The position numbers and the translations under genes were made by a program. A DNA stretch of 64,000 bases from Calothrix sp. FI2-JRJ7 (GTDB lineage: Bacteria > Cyanobacteriota > Cyanobacteriia > Cyanobacteriales > Nostocaceae). Under the pieces are notes generated by a model, which saw nothing but the letters and a program-made list of their open reading frames with translations, made no database searches and had not been told where the DNA came from. Each line of letters starts with the position of its first letter. Position 1 is the stretch's first letter. The DNA is taken from NCBI GenBank assembly GCA_019359675.1, contig JAHHGX010000075.1, forward strand, positions 62,001-126,000, written 5' to 3'. Positions 8,301 through 17,107 of this stretch are shown here, piece after piece.

Positions 8301-9580
8301 CTCAACCAAACCATCAGGACATGATACTTTTGGCAATTGATGACATTACGCAGCAAACACAGTTACAGCATGAGCGCAGCCAACTTTTAGAGCTTGAACA
8401 GTTTTCTCGTGCAACGGCGGAGGCAGCTAATCGTAGCAAAGATGAGTTTTTATCCATCCTCTCGCACGAGTTGAGAAATCCACTGAATTCTCTACTAGGA
8501 TGGGCACAGTTGCTCCGCAGGCAAAAAGTCGATGCAAACAAGCTGGCTCGTGGGCTTGAGGCAATCGAAAACAGCGCTAAAATCCAAACTCAACTAATTG
8601 AGGATTTATTGGACATTTCCCGCATTACCTCTGGCAAGATGCGTTTGGATGCCCGTTTAATTCAACTTATCCCAGTAATAGAAGCAGCGATTGAGGTAGT
8701 TAGGGTTAGTGCGGATGCGAAACAAATTCAACTTGTCTCTACGCTTGATGCTGCTCCCGAACAAATATTAGGCGACCCAGTTCGCTTACAGCAAATTATC
8801 TGGAATTTACTTACTAACGCAATTAAATTCACTCCCCCAAGTGGACGAGTGGAAATTAAATTAGAATATATTGACTCCACAGCCCAAATTCAAGTTAGCG
8901 ATACTGGTAAAGGCATTAACGCGGAATTTTTGCCTTATGTTTTCGAGCGCTTTCGTCAAGCGGATAGTTCTCAGAGTCGAGCTAATTCTGGAATTGGGCT
9001 TGGGCTTGCAATTGTTAGTCACCTTGTTGAACTTCATGGTGGCACAGTTAATGCTCAAAGTCCGGGTGAAGGACAGGGAGCGACATTTACTGTTAGACTG
9101 CCTAAGCAAACTCGAATTAATAAGCGCGCGGTACAATTACCAGGCGCCATCGACATGTCCATGCCAGTTGAAGATATTACATCTTTAGCGGGTGTGCGAG
9201 TCTTAATTTTGGATGATGCGGCTGATGTGCGTGAGTTATTTACAGTGGTACTAGAAGGATATGGCGCCGTAGTTACAACAGTTGCCACACCTGAAAATGC
9301 GATACAATCCCTAATCGCCAACCCCAATGGGTATGACGTGTTACTGTCTGATATCAGTATGCCAGAAGAAGACGGTTATACATTTATTCGCCGAGTCCGA
9401 CAACTAGGCGCTGAATTAGGGGGACAAATACCTGCCGCAGCATTAACAGCAAATGCTCGCAGCGAAGATACTGCAGCTGCACTGGAAGCAGGTTTCCAAA
9501 TGCACTTGACCAAACCAGTACCTCCAGATCGATTAGCATTAGCAGTTGCAAATTTAGCTAGAAGCATTGCGGATACTTAA
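5381..9580 (+). CDS. CheB-CheR-PAS hybrid histidine kinase with receiver
   Basis: A 1399-residue cytoplasmic signalling protein. In order: CheB methylesterase domain (GIGASAGGLEAF near 35, QHLSPDH near 66); CheR methyltransferase domain (WVAGCSTGEEAYS near 336); a long coiled coil of NEEL repeats (about 690-760); two PAS domains (about 760-1000); HisKA with His about 1029 in SHELRNPLN; HATPase with NLLTNAIKF, DTGKGI and GIGLGLAIV; and a receiver with phospho-acceptor Asp about 1324 in LLSDISMPEEDG. No transmembrane segment is evident, and no chemoreceptor gene is nearby, so the methyl target is not obvious. It overlaps the convergent coiled-coil gene by 23 bases. Confidence 0.9.
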   Translation: MNRRPARKKSQPQRTQQSAPNGEQQGNSNIFPIVGIGASAGGLEAFTQLLQHLPTNTGMGFVLVQHLSPDHKSLLREILSRATEMPVHEVVDDTTVEPNHLYVISPGKQMIISDGVLKLMPREKTRGVAMTVDTFFFSLASDRGNKALAVVLSGGNSDGALGAKAIKAAGGITFAQCQDTAQVSSMPNTAVATGHVDFILTPREIAAELEKISRHPYVADTTVVDVVEAEELIESKNSLQSIFALLRVATGVDFTHYKHTTLQRRILRRMMLYQIQQLEDYVTFLQNNPAEVQALYEDVLINVTSFMRDKEAFEALKTQVFPIITKHKSPSIPIRVWVAGCSTGEEAYSIAICLLEFLETQQEAPPIQIYATDISENAIEKARLGIYKHSQMLDISPERLRRFFVQVDDGYQICKPVREMCVFAKQNLCVDPPFSKLDLITCRNVMIYFGAILQKKILPTFHYGLKATGFLMLGTSETVGEFLDLFSLVDKKYKIYARKLTPARLPLDVVSNNYALNLVEYNSEINKETFTDLDLQKEADRIVLNRYAPAGVVTNFDLEILQFRGQTSRYLEPAPGRASLNLLKMVREDLRLEVRTAVGQAKKLDVPVTKEGLQIWENEQARLVTINIIPFKARTLEERYFLILFEDTPATQEAKTISKTGARKSKIDPEVDRLQQELKATKEHLQSVIEEQEASNQDLRAANEEILSSNEELQSTNEELETAKEEIQATNEELNTVNDELYRRNLELNQLSNDLENLLSSTNVPIVMLGADVRIRRFTPLAQQILNLIPTDVGRPLRDINHNLNIPDLEQEILSVINTFSVKEQEVQDQKGHWYDLRIRPYRAIDNKIDGAVMILVDIDALKRSSEQLTESRNYAEAIVETMREPLVVLDTSLKVITANRAFYETFDVTTTQVQGRPLFELGNGQWNIPHLRELLEQIVPSNNQLSEFQNLVVEHKFEQIGRKIMMLNARRMSQPNHQDMILLAIDDITQQTQLQHERSQLLELEQFSRATAEAANRSKDEFLSILSHELRNPLNSLLGWAQLLRRQKVDANKLARGLEAIENSAKIQTQLIEDLLDISRITSGKMRLDARLIQLIPVIEAAIEVVRVSADAKQIQLVSTLDAAPEQILGDPVRLQQIIWNLLTNAIKFTPPSGRVEIKLEYIDSTAQIQVSDTGKGINAEFLPYVFERFRQADSSQSRANSGIGLGLAIVSHLVELHGGTVNAQSPGEGQGATFTVRLPKQTRINKRAVQLPGAIDMSMPVEDITSLAGVRVLILDDAADVRELFTVVLEGYGAVVTTVATPENAIQSLIANPNGYDVLLSDISMPEEDGYTFIRRVRQLGAELGGQIPAAALTANARSEDTAAALEAGFQMHLTKPVPPDRLALAVANLARSIADT

Positions 9581-9986
9581 GTGTCGTATACAAACTCTCA
9601 TTTACATTATCCAATTCTTGCCTTACCTCTTGTAATTCTAACTCCTTATAATACAGCATTTGCTTTAGAGTTTCTACTTGCTCGCGTAAAAGCTCTACTG
9701 TATCTTCAATTTCTGTTCTTGCATCATTAATTTTAACTGATTCTATAACTAGGTTGTCTTTTTTTGTAGTATTTTTTAGTTGAGCTACTATCTGCTCATC
9801 TTGACTAATTTTACTGAAACTTATTTCCAAAATTGATAACATATTTTCGAGAAGTTTTAGAGCATTGAATAATTTGGTTGTATCATAATTTTTGTCAGCT
9901 TCGCTATTAGACAACAATAACTTTAAATTTTCAACACTAGATGCTGAAAAACTCCTAATTAAACCTTCAAGTTCATTTGTCTGCAT
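9558..9986 (-). CDS. Small coiled-coil protein next to the hybrid kinase
   Basis: 142 residues, rich in Leu, Glu and Lys, with a predicted coiled coil over about residues 85-130 (RTEIEDTVELLREQVETLKQ and on) and a helical N-terminal half. I recognise no domain. Its 3' end overlaps the 3' end of the CheB-CheR kinase by 23 bases, and it lies 75 bases downstream of a PAS kinase on the same strand, so it is probably read together with that kinase. A scaffold or regulator of the neighbouring kinases is inference. It also loosely resembles, in style only, the small coiled-coil gene at 11281. Confidence 0.6.
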   Translation of the reverse strand: MQTNELEGLIRSFSASSVENLKLLLSNSEADKNYDTTKLFNALKLLENMLSILEISFSKISQDEQIVAQLKNTTKKDNLVIESVKINDARTEIEDTVELLREQVETLKQMLYYKELELQEVRQELDNVNESLYTTLKYPQCF

Positions 9987-10060
9987 AATTTTAATTAGTT
10001 GGAACTATAAATTTTTGTTAAAATGTTTTGATTTATTTGCGTATTATTGTACGCTCAATA

Positions 10061-11188
10061 CTAGTTGTTCATTGCTGGTGACAATGTAACAGTAAAGGTA
10101 GTACCCACATCGACTTGACTTTCTATAAAAATTTCACCACCATGTAAATCCACAATAGTTTTAACAATCGATAACCCTAAACCAGTACCGGGAATACTAT
10201 CAATATTGCTACCGCGATAAAATGGCTCGAATATTCGTTCTCTATCCTCTAACGGAATACCAATGCCTGTATCTTTAATTTTAAAAATTATATTTTTATC
10301 TTGACTGTATAGTTCCAATATGACGCTATTATTTCCAGGTGAATACTTGATTGCATTTGAGAGCAAATTTGTTAAAATAAGCTGTAGAATTTTGGGGTCT
10401 AAATCAGCAGTTATAGACTTATTTTGGCTAATAAAATTGATTGATATTTCGTTGTTATTCGCCAATTCTACCTGAAAAGCAATCTCATTACAAAACAGAT
10501 TTAAGTCGATTTCTCTGGGTTGAAACTCTAATAAAGCACCTTCTGCCTTACCAAACAACAAAATTTCATCCAACAATTCACTAATTTGTTTAATACTAAG
10601 TTGAATTAAACTGAAATACGAGCATTTCTTTTCCTCAGTCCATTGGTGACTATGACGTTTAAGTAAATCAGCAGAAAATGACGCAACATTTAATGGAGTG
10701 CGAAATTGATGGCAAAGCATAGAAACAAAACGCTGTTTCTGTTCGCCAAGTTGTTTTGATTGTTCTAAAGCTTGGCAAAGCTCCACTACTTGTTCATTTT
10801 TTTCACGAGCAAAAGCACAGCAAAATTCCTGACCTTTATCTTCGGCATAACTGACAGTGACTTCTACTTTTATTATTTCACCTGTTTTTGACCGATAGCG
10901 AGATTCAAAGCTTAGAGAATGCAATTTCAATGCTTGCCATAATTCTGACCACAGTTGTGGTGAAAAGTCTACGTCTATCTCATCTACCGTCATGGATAGT
11001 AGTTCCTCACGGGAATATCCGCTAAGAAGGCAGATTGCATTGTTGACGTAAATAAATTTTCCATTTGCCCCTAAACAAAATGCAGCTTCGATAGTCCGAT
11101 TTATTAAAAGTTGAGCAAAATTTGACTCTTCTGTTTGTAAGAATAATTTAGAATTCGACTCAATAAACTTATAGTTATCAATAGTCAT
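10061..11188 (-). CDS. PAS-domain sensor histidine kinase
   Basis: A 375-residue soluble kinase. A PAS domain (about 28-125; FIYVNNAICLLSGYSREEL) is followed by HisKA with His160 in MLCHQFRTPLN and an HATPase domain with NLLSNAIKYSPG, DTGIGIP and GTGLGLSIV. No membrane segment and no receiver, so phosphate must pass to a separate regulator. The response regulator at 15224 is the nearest candidate, 4 kb away on the opposite strand. The gene lies between two small coiled-coil genes on the same strand, which may form one transcript. Confidence 0.9.
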   Translation of the reverse strand: MTIDNYKFIESNSKLFLQTEESNFAQLLINRTIEAAFCLGANGKFIYVNNAICLLSGYSREELLSMTVDEIDVDFSPQLWSELWQALKLHSLSFESRYRSKTGEIIKVEVTVSYAEDKGQEFCCAFAREKNEQVVELCQALEQSKQLGEQKQRFVSMLCHQFRTPLNVASFSADLLKRHSHQWTEEKKCSYFSLIQLSIKQISELLDEILLFGKAEGALLEFQPREIDLNLFCNEIAFQVELANNNEISINFISQNKSITADLDPKILQLILTNLLSNAIKYSPGNNSVILELYSQDKNIIFKIKDTGIGIPLEDRERIFEPFYRGSNIDSIPGTGLGLSIVKTIVDLHGGEIFIESQVDVGTTFTVTLSPAMNN

Positions 11189-11280
11189 AGTCTTCTTCTA
11201 TCCTTTTGAATAGGAAAGGGTAAAGGGTAAAAGAAAATATAAATAATCGTTTTACCCCTTTTTTCCCCTACCTACTTGTA

Positions 11281-11622
11281 CTATTTTTGTCTTGCTGAAT
11301 AACTAGAGTTATAAAAAACACCTAATAAATCATTTATCAGATTATTAAGCAGCTTATCTAAGTCTCCCAACCTTTTAGATAATTCCTGCTCATCATCACT
11401 ATTTAGCAACGCTGATATAACTAAAGAATATACCTCTTGCTCTATAATTCTCGAAGACTTTATATATTCCAGCTGTTGAGTTTTGCAGCGTAATTCTATA
11501 TTTAAATTTTGGATTTCTGACTTCAAAATTTTTACTACATTTTGATGTTGTCTGCTTTGATTAGTTTCAATACCTCTAGATGCTTGAACCTGACTCTTTG
11601 AACGACGTATTTTGTAAGACAT
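11281..11622 (-). CDS. Small coiled-coil protein (MSYKIRR family)
   Basis: 113 residues with a basic N-terminus (MSYKIRRSKSQ), a coiled-coil middle (KSEIQNLNIELRCKTQQLE) and a Leu/Asn-rich helical end. I chose ATG at 11622 over the one five codons earlier because the decayed paralog at 14459-14911 has the same MSYKIRR start and no ATG at the earlier site; a GAGG sits 8 bases upstream in both. I recognise no domain. The gene is upstream of the PAS kinase on the same strand. The presence of two copies flanking ftsH suggests a family tied to this signalling block. Confidence 0.6.
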   Translation of the reverse strand: MSYKIRRSKSQVQASRGIETNQSRQHQNVVKILKSEIQNLNIELRCKTQQLEYIKSSRIIEQEVYSLVISALLNSDDEQELSKRLGDLDKLLNNLINDLLGVFYNSSYSARQK

Positions 11623-11759
11623 TTTGTCAAACCTCATTTAATTACTGAACTGTAGCTAAGTAAACCCGGCGCAAGTTTAGCTCCAAAAAATTGTTATTAA
11701 AAAATTATTCGCTCTAATTGCTAATTTAAAACATTTAAGTGAAGATTTTGTGAATAAAT

Positions 11760-12255
11760 CAGGACTTACGCGACTGGCACAAAGTGCTAGTGGGGGCGAA
11801 GCCCCCCACCGCGCGATAACTTAAATCACGCTAAATGCATATAAATATCTGGACGTTTTAACTGCTGAATTAAATCTGAATTAAATAATTAGAGAGTAAA
11901 TTATGCTTGATTTGATAAATAGTTTGATCTGTTTGGTAAGCTAAATTTTTGAGTCTAAGCCTTAACTACTCAATCAGAACTTAGAAGACACTACTATTCT
12001 CTCACTTAAATAAAAATTAATATATTGTTTTTACTGATGATACTTGTAATTAAAAGTCTATGTTTACAAGGGAGCAAAATTTTATTTTGACTTTACGTTT
12101 TAAACATTGGAATCAATATTAATGTCGATGGTGCGGCGAAGCCGCATAAAGAACTATTAGGTCACATTCGCATCGTATATAACTCGTACCGTTTTCAGTA
12201 TTGATGGCACGGCTCCGCCGTGCCGAGACCAGTTGTGCCAGTTGCGTAAGTCCTG
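11760..12255. mobile_element. Non-coding element with 21-bp terminal inverted repeats
   Basis: CAGGACTTACGCGACTGGCAC at the left (about 11760-11780) is matched by its reverse complement with one mismatch at 12235-12255. The 496 bases between hold no open frame of note but contain two GC-rich hairpins: GGGGGCGAAGCCCCCC near 11793 and GGCACGGCTCCGCCGTGCC near 12206. No clear target duplication. It looks like a MITE or an insertion-sequence relic; ends of the same type (GGACTTACGC) bound the short insert at 14520-14636. Confidence 0.6.
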
Positions 12256-12332
12256 TAAATTAGTCAATTAGAGAAAAATAATACAAAAATATCGGGCTAA
12301 GGGTAAAGATGAAATTATGACCACACGAAAAA

Positions 12333-12369
12333 ACGGCGCCTGGATGTGCTAATCCATGAAAGGCGCCGT
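12333..12369 (-). terminator. Rho-independent terminator of ftsH
   Basis: ACGGCGCCT and AGGCGCCGT form a 9-bp GC-rich stem, with a run of T on both sides in the respective directions, 43 bases downstream of the ftsH stop. Both halves of the stem contain the GGCGCC palindrome that is over-represented in this window. Confidence 0.8.
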
Positions 12370-12411
12370 AAAAAATATTAGCTATGTTGGTTTACGTGAA
12401 ATCAAACTAAC

Positions 12412-14277
12412 CTACACTGGTGGCATTATCGCCTGAACCTGCTTAAGCAAACTTTGCAGTTTCTCACCCTCAATCACTTCTGTCTCTAAGAGTTGAGTGG
12501 TAATCTCTTCAAGTAAGTCTCGGTTGAGCTTAAGTGTATCCAAAGCTTGCTGATGAGCCGTTTCTACAATTTCCTTCACCTCACGATCAATTGCCTGTGC
12601 GGTTTCTTCACTTCCTATTCGACGGGGATTAGGCGCCCCATTGTCCAGAAACATAGCCTGCTGTCCCTGCTGGTAAGCTAACGGGCCCAAGATTTTGCTC
12701 ATCCCGTAGGTAGTCACCATCCGCTCCGCTAAATCTGTTGCTCGCTGCAAATCATTGGTTGCACCAGTAGTAACACTGTTAAACACAACCTCTTCGGCAG
12801 AACGTCCACCAAGTAAAGTGGCAATCTGACCTCGGAGTTCTGCTTCGTCCATAAGGAACCTATCTTCTGTTGGCAGTTGCAGCGTGTAACCGAGCGCTGC
12901 CATACCTCTAGGCACGATAGAAATTTTTTCAACTCGACCACTCCCAGGCATTAAAGAAGCGACCAGGGCATGACCGACTTCGTGGTAAGCAACAATTTTC
13001 TTTTCCTTGTCGTTGAGGACACGGCTTTTCTTTTCAAGACCTGCCACCACCCGTTCAATCGCTTCGGCAAAGTCTTCTTGAGCAACGTTAGAACGTTGAT
13101 TGCGGGCTGCTAATAAAGCCGCTTCATTTACCAGGTTTGCTAGGTCTGCCCCAGCAAAACCGGGGGTGCGAGTTGCAATCGCCTTAAGATTAACGTCCTC
13201 ACCCAGTTTTACTTTCTGAGCATGGATTTTGAGAATTGCTTCTCGTCCCGACAAATCTGGACGGTCTACTAACACTTGACGGTCAAATCTACCTGGACGC
13301 AAGAGAGCAGGGTCTAATACTTCAGGGCGATTTGTGGCTGCCAATACAATTACTGTTGCGCCTTCTGCACTAAATCCATCCATTTCTGCTAACAACTGGT
13401 TGAGTGTTTGTTCGCGCTCATCATTGCCGCCGTAAAACCCACCACTGCTGCGAGATTTGCCGATTGCATCCAGTTCATCAATGAACACAATGCAGGGAGC
13501 TTGTTTCTTTGCCTGCTCAAACAAATCACGGACTCGTGAAGAACCCACACCAACAAAAAGTTCCACAAACTCAGAGCCAGAGATACTAAAGAACGGCACA
13601 CCTGCTTCTCCTGCCACCGCTTTAGCCAACAACGTTTTACCAGTTCCCGGTGGTCCTACTAGCAATACTCCCTTGGGAATCCGGGCGCCAATCTCGGTGT
13701 AGCGTCCTGGAGTTTTGAGAAAATCTACAATCTCAACCAACTCGGCCTTAGCTTCCTGTACCCCAGCCACATCGGCAAAGGTCGTTTTAGCAGATTCTCC
13801 TTCTACATAAACTTTGGCTTTGCTCTTACCAATCGAGAGAACACCTTGGGGTCCACCACCACCCCGTCTGATAAAAAACTGCCAGATTGCCACAAAAATT
13901 AAAGGTGGAATCACCCAGCCTAGAACACTGGTAAACCATGCATTCTTAGGTGGAGGAGCAGCGGCAAATTCAACACCCTTCTCTTCTAACAACTTGGGTA
14001 ATCCCAAATCAAAGATGGGTGTAGTAGAAAACAAAGTCCCAGGCTCGTTATCGACGGGTTTCAATTGAAATTTAATCTGATTTTGACCAACTTGCACCCG
14101 CTCAACTTCCCCTGCCTCAACCTGATGGATAAACAGGCTATAGGGAACACCGGGAATTTGAGGACCTACGACAAAAGGCAATATAAAATTTGTAATCAGG
14201 AACAAGGCTGATACAGCCAGAAGAATGTTACCGATTAGGCGGGAAGGAGTGGGAGTTCGTTGTTCTTTAATTGGCAT
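12412..14277 (-). CDS. ftsH: ATP-dependent zinc metalloprotease FtsH
   Basis: A 621-residue membrane-anchored AAA protease that extracts and degrades membrane proteins; in cyanobacteria FtsH complexes turn over photosystem II D1. Seen: two membrane segments (about 17-37 and 118-136), Walker A GPPGTGKT at 208-215, Walker [12 protein letters not shown], the second region of homology [19 protein letters not shown], and the zinc site HEVGH near 433. The start is the ATG at 14277 (MPIKEQ), with AAGGA upstream, rather than an in-frame TTG four codons earlier. Which of the usual four cyanobacterial FtsH paralogs it is cannot be told here. Confidence 0.95.
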   Translation of the reverse strand: MPIKEQRTPTPSRLIGNILLAVSALFLITNFILPFVVGPQIPGVPYSLFIHQVEAGEVERVQVGQNQIKFQLKPVDNEPGTLFSTTPIFDLGLPKLLEEKGVEFAAAPPPKNAWFTSVLGWVIPPLIFVAIWQFFIRRGGGGPQGVLSIGKSKAKVYVEGESAKTTFADVAGVQEAKAELVEIVDFLKTPGRYTEIGARIPKGVLLVGPPGTGKTLLAKAVAGEAGVPFFSISGSEFVELFVGVGSSRVRDLFEQAKKQAPCIVFIDELDAIGKSRSSGGFYGGNDEREQTLNQLLAEMDGFSAEGATVIVLAATNRPEVLDPALLRPGRFDRQVLVDRPDLSGREAILKIHAQKVKLGEDVNLKAIATRTPGFAGADLANLVNEAALLAARNQRSNVAQEDFAEAIERVVAGLEKKSRVLNDKEKKIVAYHEVGHALVASLMPGSGRVEKISIVPRGMAALGYTLQLPTEDRFLMDEAELRGQIATLLGGRSAEEVVFNSVTTGATNDLQRATDLAERMVTTYGMSKILGPLAYQQGQQAMFLDNGAPNPRRIGSEETAQAIDREVKEIVETAHQQALDTLKLNRDLLEEITTQLLETEVIEGEKLQSLLKQVQAIMPPV

Positions 14278-14458
14278 TACAATTATCAATCCTTATAGTT
14301 TGAGACGTTAGATAGTTAAGATTATTTTTTTGATATTTTGCTTATTTATTATTCCCTTGACATATGTATCTATATTACAAAAATAATAATAAATAACCTT
14401 CTTTCTAAAAGAGGATTTTTTTTCAAAAACTAAGTAATATTTTCTAATAAATCATCCT

Positions 14459-14911
14459 CTAGTAAGAGGTTAGATGAGGAGCAGCTAATAATTTACTAAT
14501 AACATTATTCATTAGCTCTCGGACTTACGCTGCATAAACCTGGTTTCTACGCATTCATTGTCGCAGAAAAATCGTCATTTTTATTGGATGCTATCAACGT
14601 ATATTCCAGGTTTCTAGGTTTTCATGCGTAAGTCCTGAGATCATCGAACAATGCTAATTTTTGAGATACATTATCAACATTTGTCAACACAAAATTTATT
14701 AGAGAAGATATCTCACATTCTATTTCCTTCACAAACTGTATCTGTTGCAGTTCGTGAGTTTTGCAGTCCAATTCTAAGTTTAAGTTTCCATTTCTGAATT
14801 CAACATATCATTCAACATATCTACTTCGTCTTTTAGTTGCCAGCTTTTATTATCTTCAGCCCCTGTACATACTTTAATTTGACTTTTTAAACGACGTATT
14901 TTATAAGACAT
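14459..14911 (-). pseudogene. Decayed MSYKIRR-family coiled-coil gene, interrupted by a repeat
   Basis: A paralog of the gene at 11281-11622. It starts MSYKIRRLKSQ at 14911 with an AGAGG ribosome site, shifts frame near NSEMET, continues in another frame as LNLELDCKTHELQQI through QKLALFDDL, is broken by the 117-base insert 14520-14636, and resumes as ELMNNVISKLLAAPHLTSY to a stop at 14459. Removing the insert leaves about 336 bases, matching the intact gene (113 codons). So both a frameshift and a repeat insertion have hit it. The remaining gap 14912-15223 is AT-rich with no other feature seen. Confidence 0.7.
14520..14636. repeat. Compound repeat insert: GGACTTACGC ends around a family A unit
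   Basis: CGGACTTACGC at the left and GCGTAAGTCCTG at the right are inverted; inside lie AAACCTGGTTTCT and CCAGGTTTCT, degenerate members of the AGAAACCCGGTTTCT palindrome. It interrupts the coding sequence of the pseudogene above, so it has moved or been copied. Confidence 0.65.
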
Positions 14912-15223
14912 TTTGTTAAACCTCTTTTAATTACTCCGTTTTCTGCTGCTTTGTAATTGTAACGATGCTTTTAATAAAACTCTTGCATTAATAAAGTAAA
15001 CTAACACACTCAGTACATAAGTAATACTCTTTATACAGAAACCCGTTTTTGGATAATTGTAAATTTAAAAGATTTAAGTGAATATTTTGTGAACTAATCA
15101 GTAAATAATATAAAAAGATTGTGCTAACTATAGTGAGTAACAAAGATTAAGCATTTTATAACTCATTGGAATTAAGAGATATTCCTTACGGTAGATGTAA
15201 TAATCAAATTAATATTTGGTGAT

Positions 15224-17107
15224 ATGAAAATTCTTTTAGTAGAAGACGATGAAGGCGCCGCTGTTGTATTGAAAAATATTCTTACACAGCAGCATTACAC
15301 AGTCGATTTGGCTTTTGATGGTGAGACTGGACTGTCGTTTGCCCAAATGTTTGCTTATGACTTAGTGTTGTTAGATATTATGTTGCCAAAGCTGGATGGT
15401 TTAATGTTTTGCAGACAGCTACGCGCTCAAAAAAATGATACCTCCATTCTGCTATTAACAGCTTTAGACAGTAGTACAAGCAAAGTTATTGGGTTAGATG
15501 CAGGAGCAGATGATTATGTTATTAAGCCTTTTGACACGAATGAGTTGTTAGCTCGGATACGCGCTTTGATGCGTCGTAAAACCCCAACTCGCTCTTCAAC
15601 AATTCAGGCAGGAAATGTCAGACTTGATAGCAGTAGCTCTCAAGTCACCTGCAACGGGCAACTTTTGCATTTAACTGCAAAGGAATACGCTCTATTAGAA
15701 CTATTTTTGCGTAACAGTAACCGTATATTTACTCAAGAAATGCTGCTCGATTATTTGTGGTCATCTGAAGAAATACCTTTAGTAAATACTGTCAGAGCGC
15801 ATATCAAGGCTTTACGGCGGAAACTTAAGCTTGCTGGGGCAGATGATTTAATTGAGACAGTTCACAGATTTGGGTATCGGCTGAAATTAGGACTAGATCA
15901 AGTTAAACTCCCGACTGCGACAGAGTTTGACTCCCAATCTACAGAAATTGACGCAACTGTAGTAAATCAGTATCAACCCAAATTTTCTTCAGCATTGGCT
16001 GATATTTGGAAACGATTTAAGCCTAAGTACAGCGAACAGGTTACAAGTTTAGAACAAAATATTACGGCGTTGCTTGTTGGTACACAAACTGAAGAAGTCG
16101 CACAACAAGCACAGGTAGAAGCACACATGTTAATTGGTTCGCTGGCTAGCTTTGGTTTAACTGAAGCTTCGTGTCTATCTCGTGAGATTGAAAAAATTTT
16201 TCGGGCTGGAATCCAACAGAGTATTGCTCAAGTTCAACGTCTCTCGCAACTTGTTGTCGCCTTACGGCAAGAACTTGAACGAGCAACAGTATTAGACGCA
16301 CCAGTTACGGTAGCGAAACGCTGCCTTTGGCAGCGTTTCGCTAATATGAAACAACCCCGGTTGTTAATTATGGATAATGATGCTTTGCTTTGTCAGCAGT
16401 TGATAGAGGAAGCTGCATTGTGTGGAATAGAAGCTTTTATGGTGCCACTAACTGATGTTAGAGACGTAATCGCACAAAATACACCAGATGTCGTACTACT
16501 TGACTTACACTTTTCTAACTCAGTTGAAAGTAGCTTACAACTATTAGCAGAACTAACGAGTAATAATTTGGCTTTACCCGTGCTGGTATTTACGGAAGTT
16601 GAAGATTTTACTTATCGGCTAAAAGTAGCTCGTTTAGGGGCACAAATTTTTTTACATAAACCTGTAATTTCTGCCTCAGTCATGGCAGCAGTTATTCAAG
16701 TACTACAGCGTGCTGATGTCACTGGCGCCAAAATTATGGTTGTGGACTCTGATTCGCAAGTCTTAGAAAGTTTACGCACTTTACTCTCAATTTGGGGATT
16801 TGAACTAACTTTGTTAGATAACCCCCAACGATTTTGGGACACATTGAATTCCTTTAATCCCGACTTACTAATTTTAGATACGGAAATGTCATTAAGTGGC
16901 ATTAGTGGTATAGATTTATGCCAAGTAGTGCGAAATGACCCCTATTGGAATCATTTACCAGTACTATTTTTATCTGGTCGTAAAGATGCACAAACAGTAA
17001 ATCAGGTATTTATGGCAGGTGCAGATGATTACCTGAATAAGCCAATTGTAGAACCAGAATTAATTACTCGCATATTAAATCGGCTCGAACGGGGGCGCCT
17101 ACAATAA
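15224..17107 (+). CDS. Response regulator with OmpR-type DNA-binding domain, Hpt-like domain and two more receivers
   Basis: 627 residues. REC1 (about 1-120; VEDDE, phospho-acceptor Asp51 in LLDIMLP, KPFDTNEL), an OmpR/PhoB winged helix (about 128-222; LTAKEYALLELFLRN, NTVRAHIKALRRKL), an Hpt-like helical stretch (about 255-350), REC2 (about 375-490; LLIMDNDALL, VVLLDLHF) and REC3 (about 505-620; VVDSDSQVL, LLILDTEMSL). The histidine of the Hpt part (AHMLIGSLASFGL) fits an Hpt site. This is a phosphorelay chain ending in its own DNA-binding module. The linker before REC2 is encoded by a perfect palindromic repeat (16311-16343). The end overlaps the convergent kinase gene by 9 bases. Confidence 0.85.
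   Translation: MKILLVEDDEGAAVVLKNILTQQHYTVDLAFDGETGLSFAQMFAYDLVLLDIMLPKLDGLMFCRQLRAQKNDTSILLLTALDSSTSKVIGLDAGADDYVIKPFDTNELLARIRALMRRKTPTRSSTIQAGNVRLDSSSSQVTCNGQLLHLTAKEYALLELFLRNSNRIFTQEMLLDYLWSSEEIPLVNTVRAHIKALRRKLKLAGADDLIETVHRFGYRLKLGLDQVKLPTATEFDSQSTEIDATVVNQYQPKFSSALADIWKRFKPKYSEQVTSLEQNITALLVGTQTEEVAQQAQVEAHMLIGSLASFGLTEASCLSREIEKIFRAGIQQSIAQVQRLSQLVVALRQELERATVLDAPVTVAKRCLWQRFANMKQPRLLIMDNDALLCQQLIEEAALCGIEAFMVPLTDVRDVIAQNTPDVVLLDLHFSNSVESSLQLLAELTSNNLALPVLVFTEVEDFTYRLKVARLGAQIFLHKPVISASVMAAVIQVLQRADVTGAKIMVVDSDSQVLESLRTLLSIWGFELTLLDNPQRFWDTLNSFNPDLLILDTEMSLSGISGIDLCQVVRNDPYWNHLPVLFLSGRKDAQTVNQVFMAGADDYLNKPIVEPELITRILNRLERGRLQ
16311..16343. repeat. Perfect palindromic repeat inside the response regulator gene
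   Basis: TAGCGAAACGCTGCC, TTT, then the exact reverse complement: 15-bp arms with a 3-base loop. It is read in frame as VAKRCLWQRFAN between the Hpt-like part and REC2. Its form is that of an interspersed cyanobacterial palindrome rather than evolved coding sequence. Confidence 0.75.

Noticed and set aside
8871-9188. Plus-strand frame of 105 codons inside the hybrid kinase
   Set aside because: Shadow of the kinase HATPase region in a second frame.
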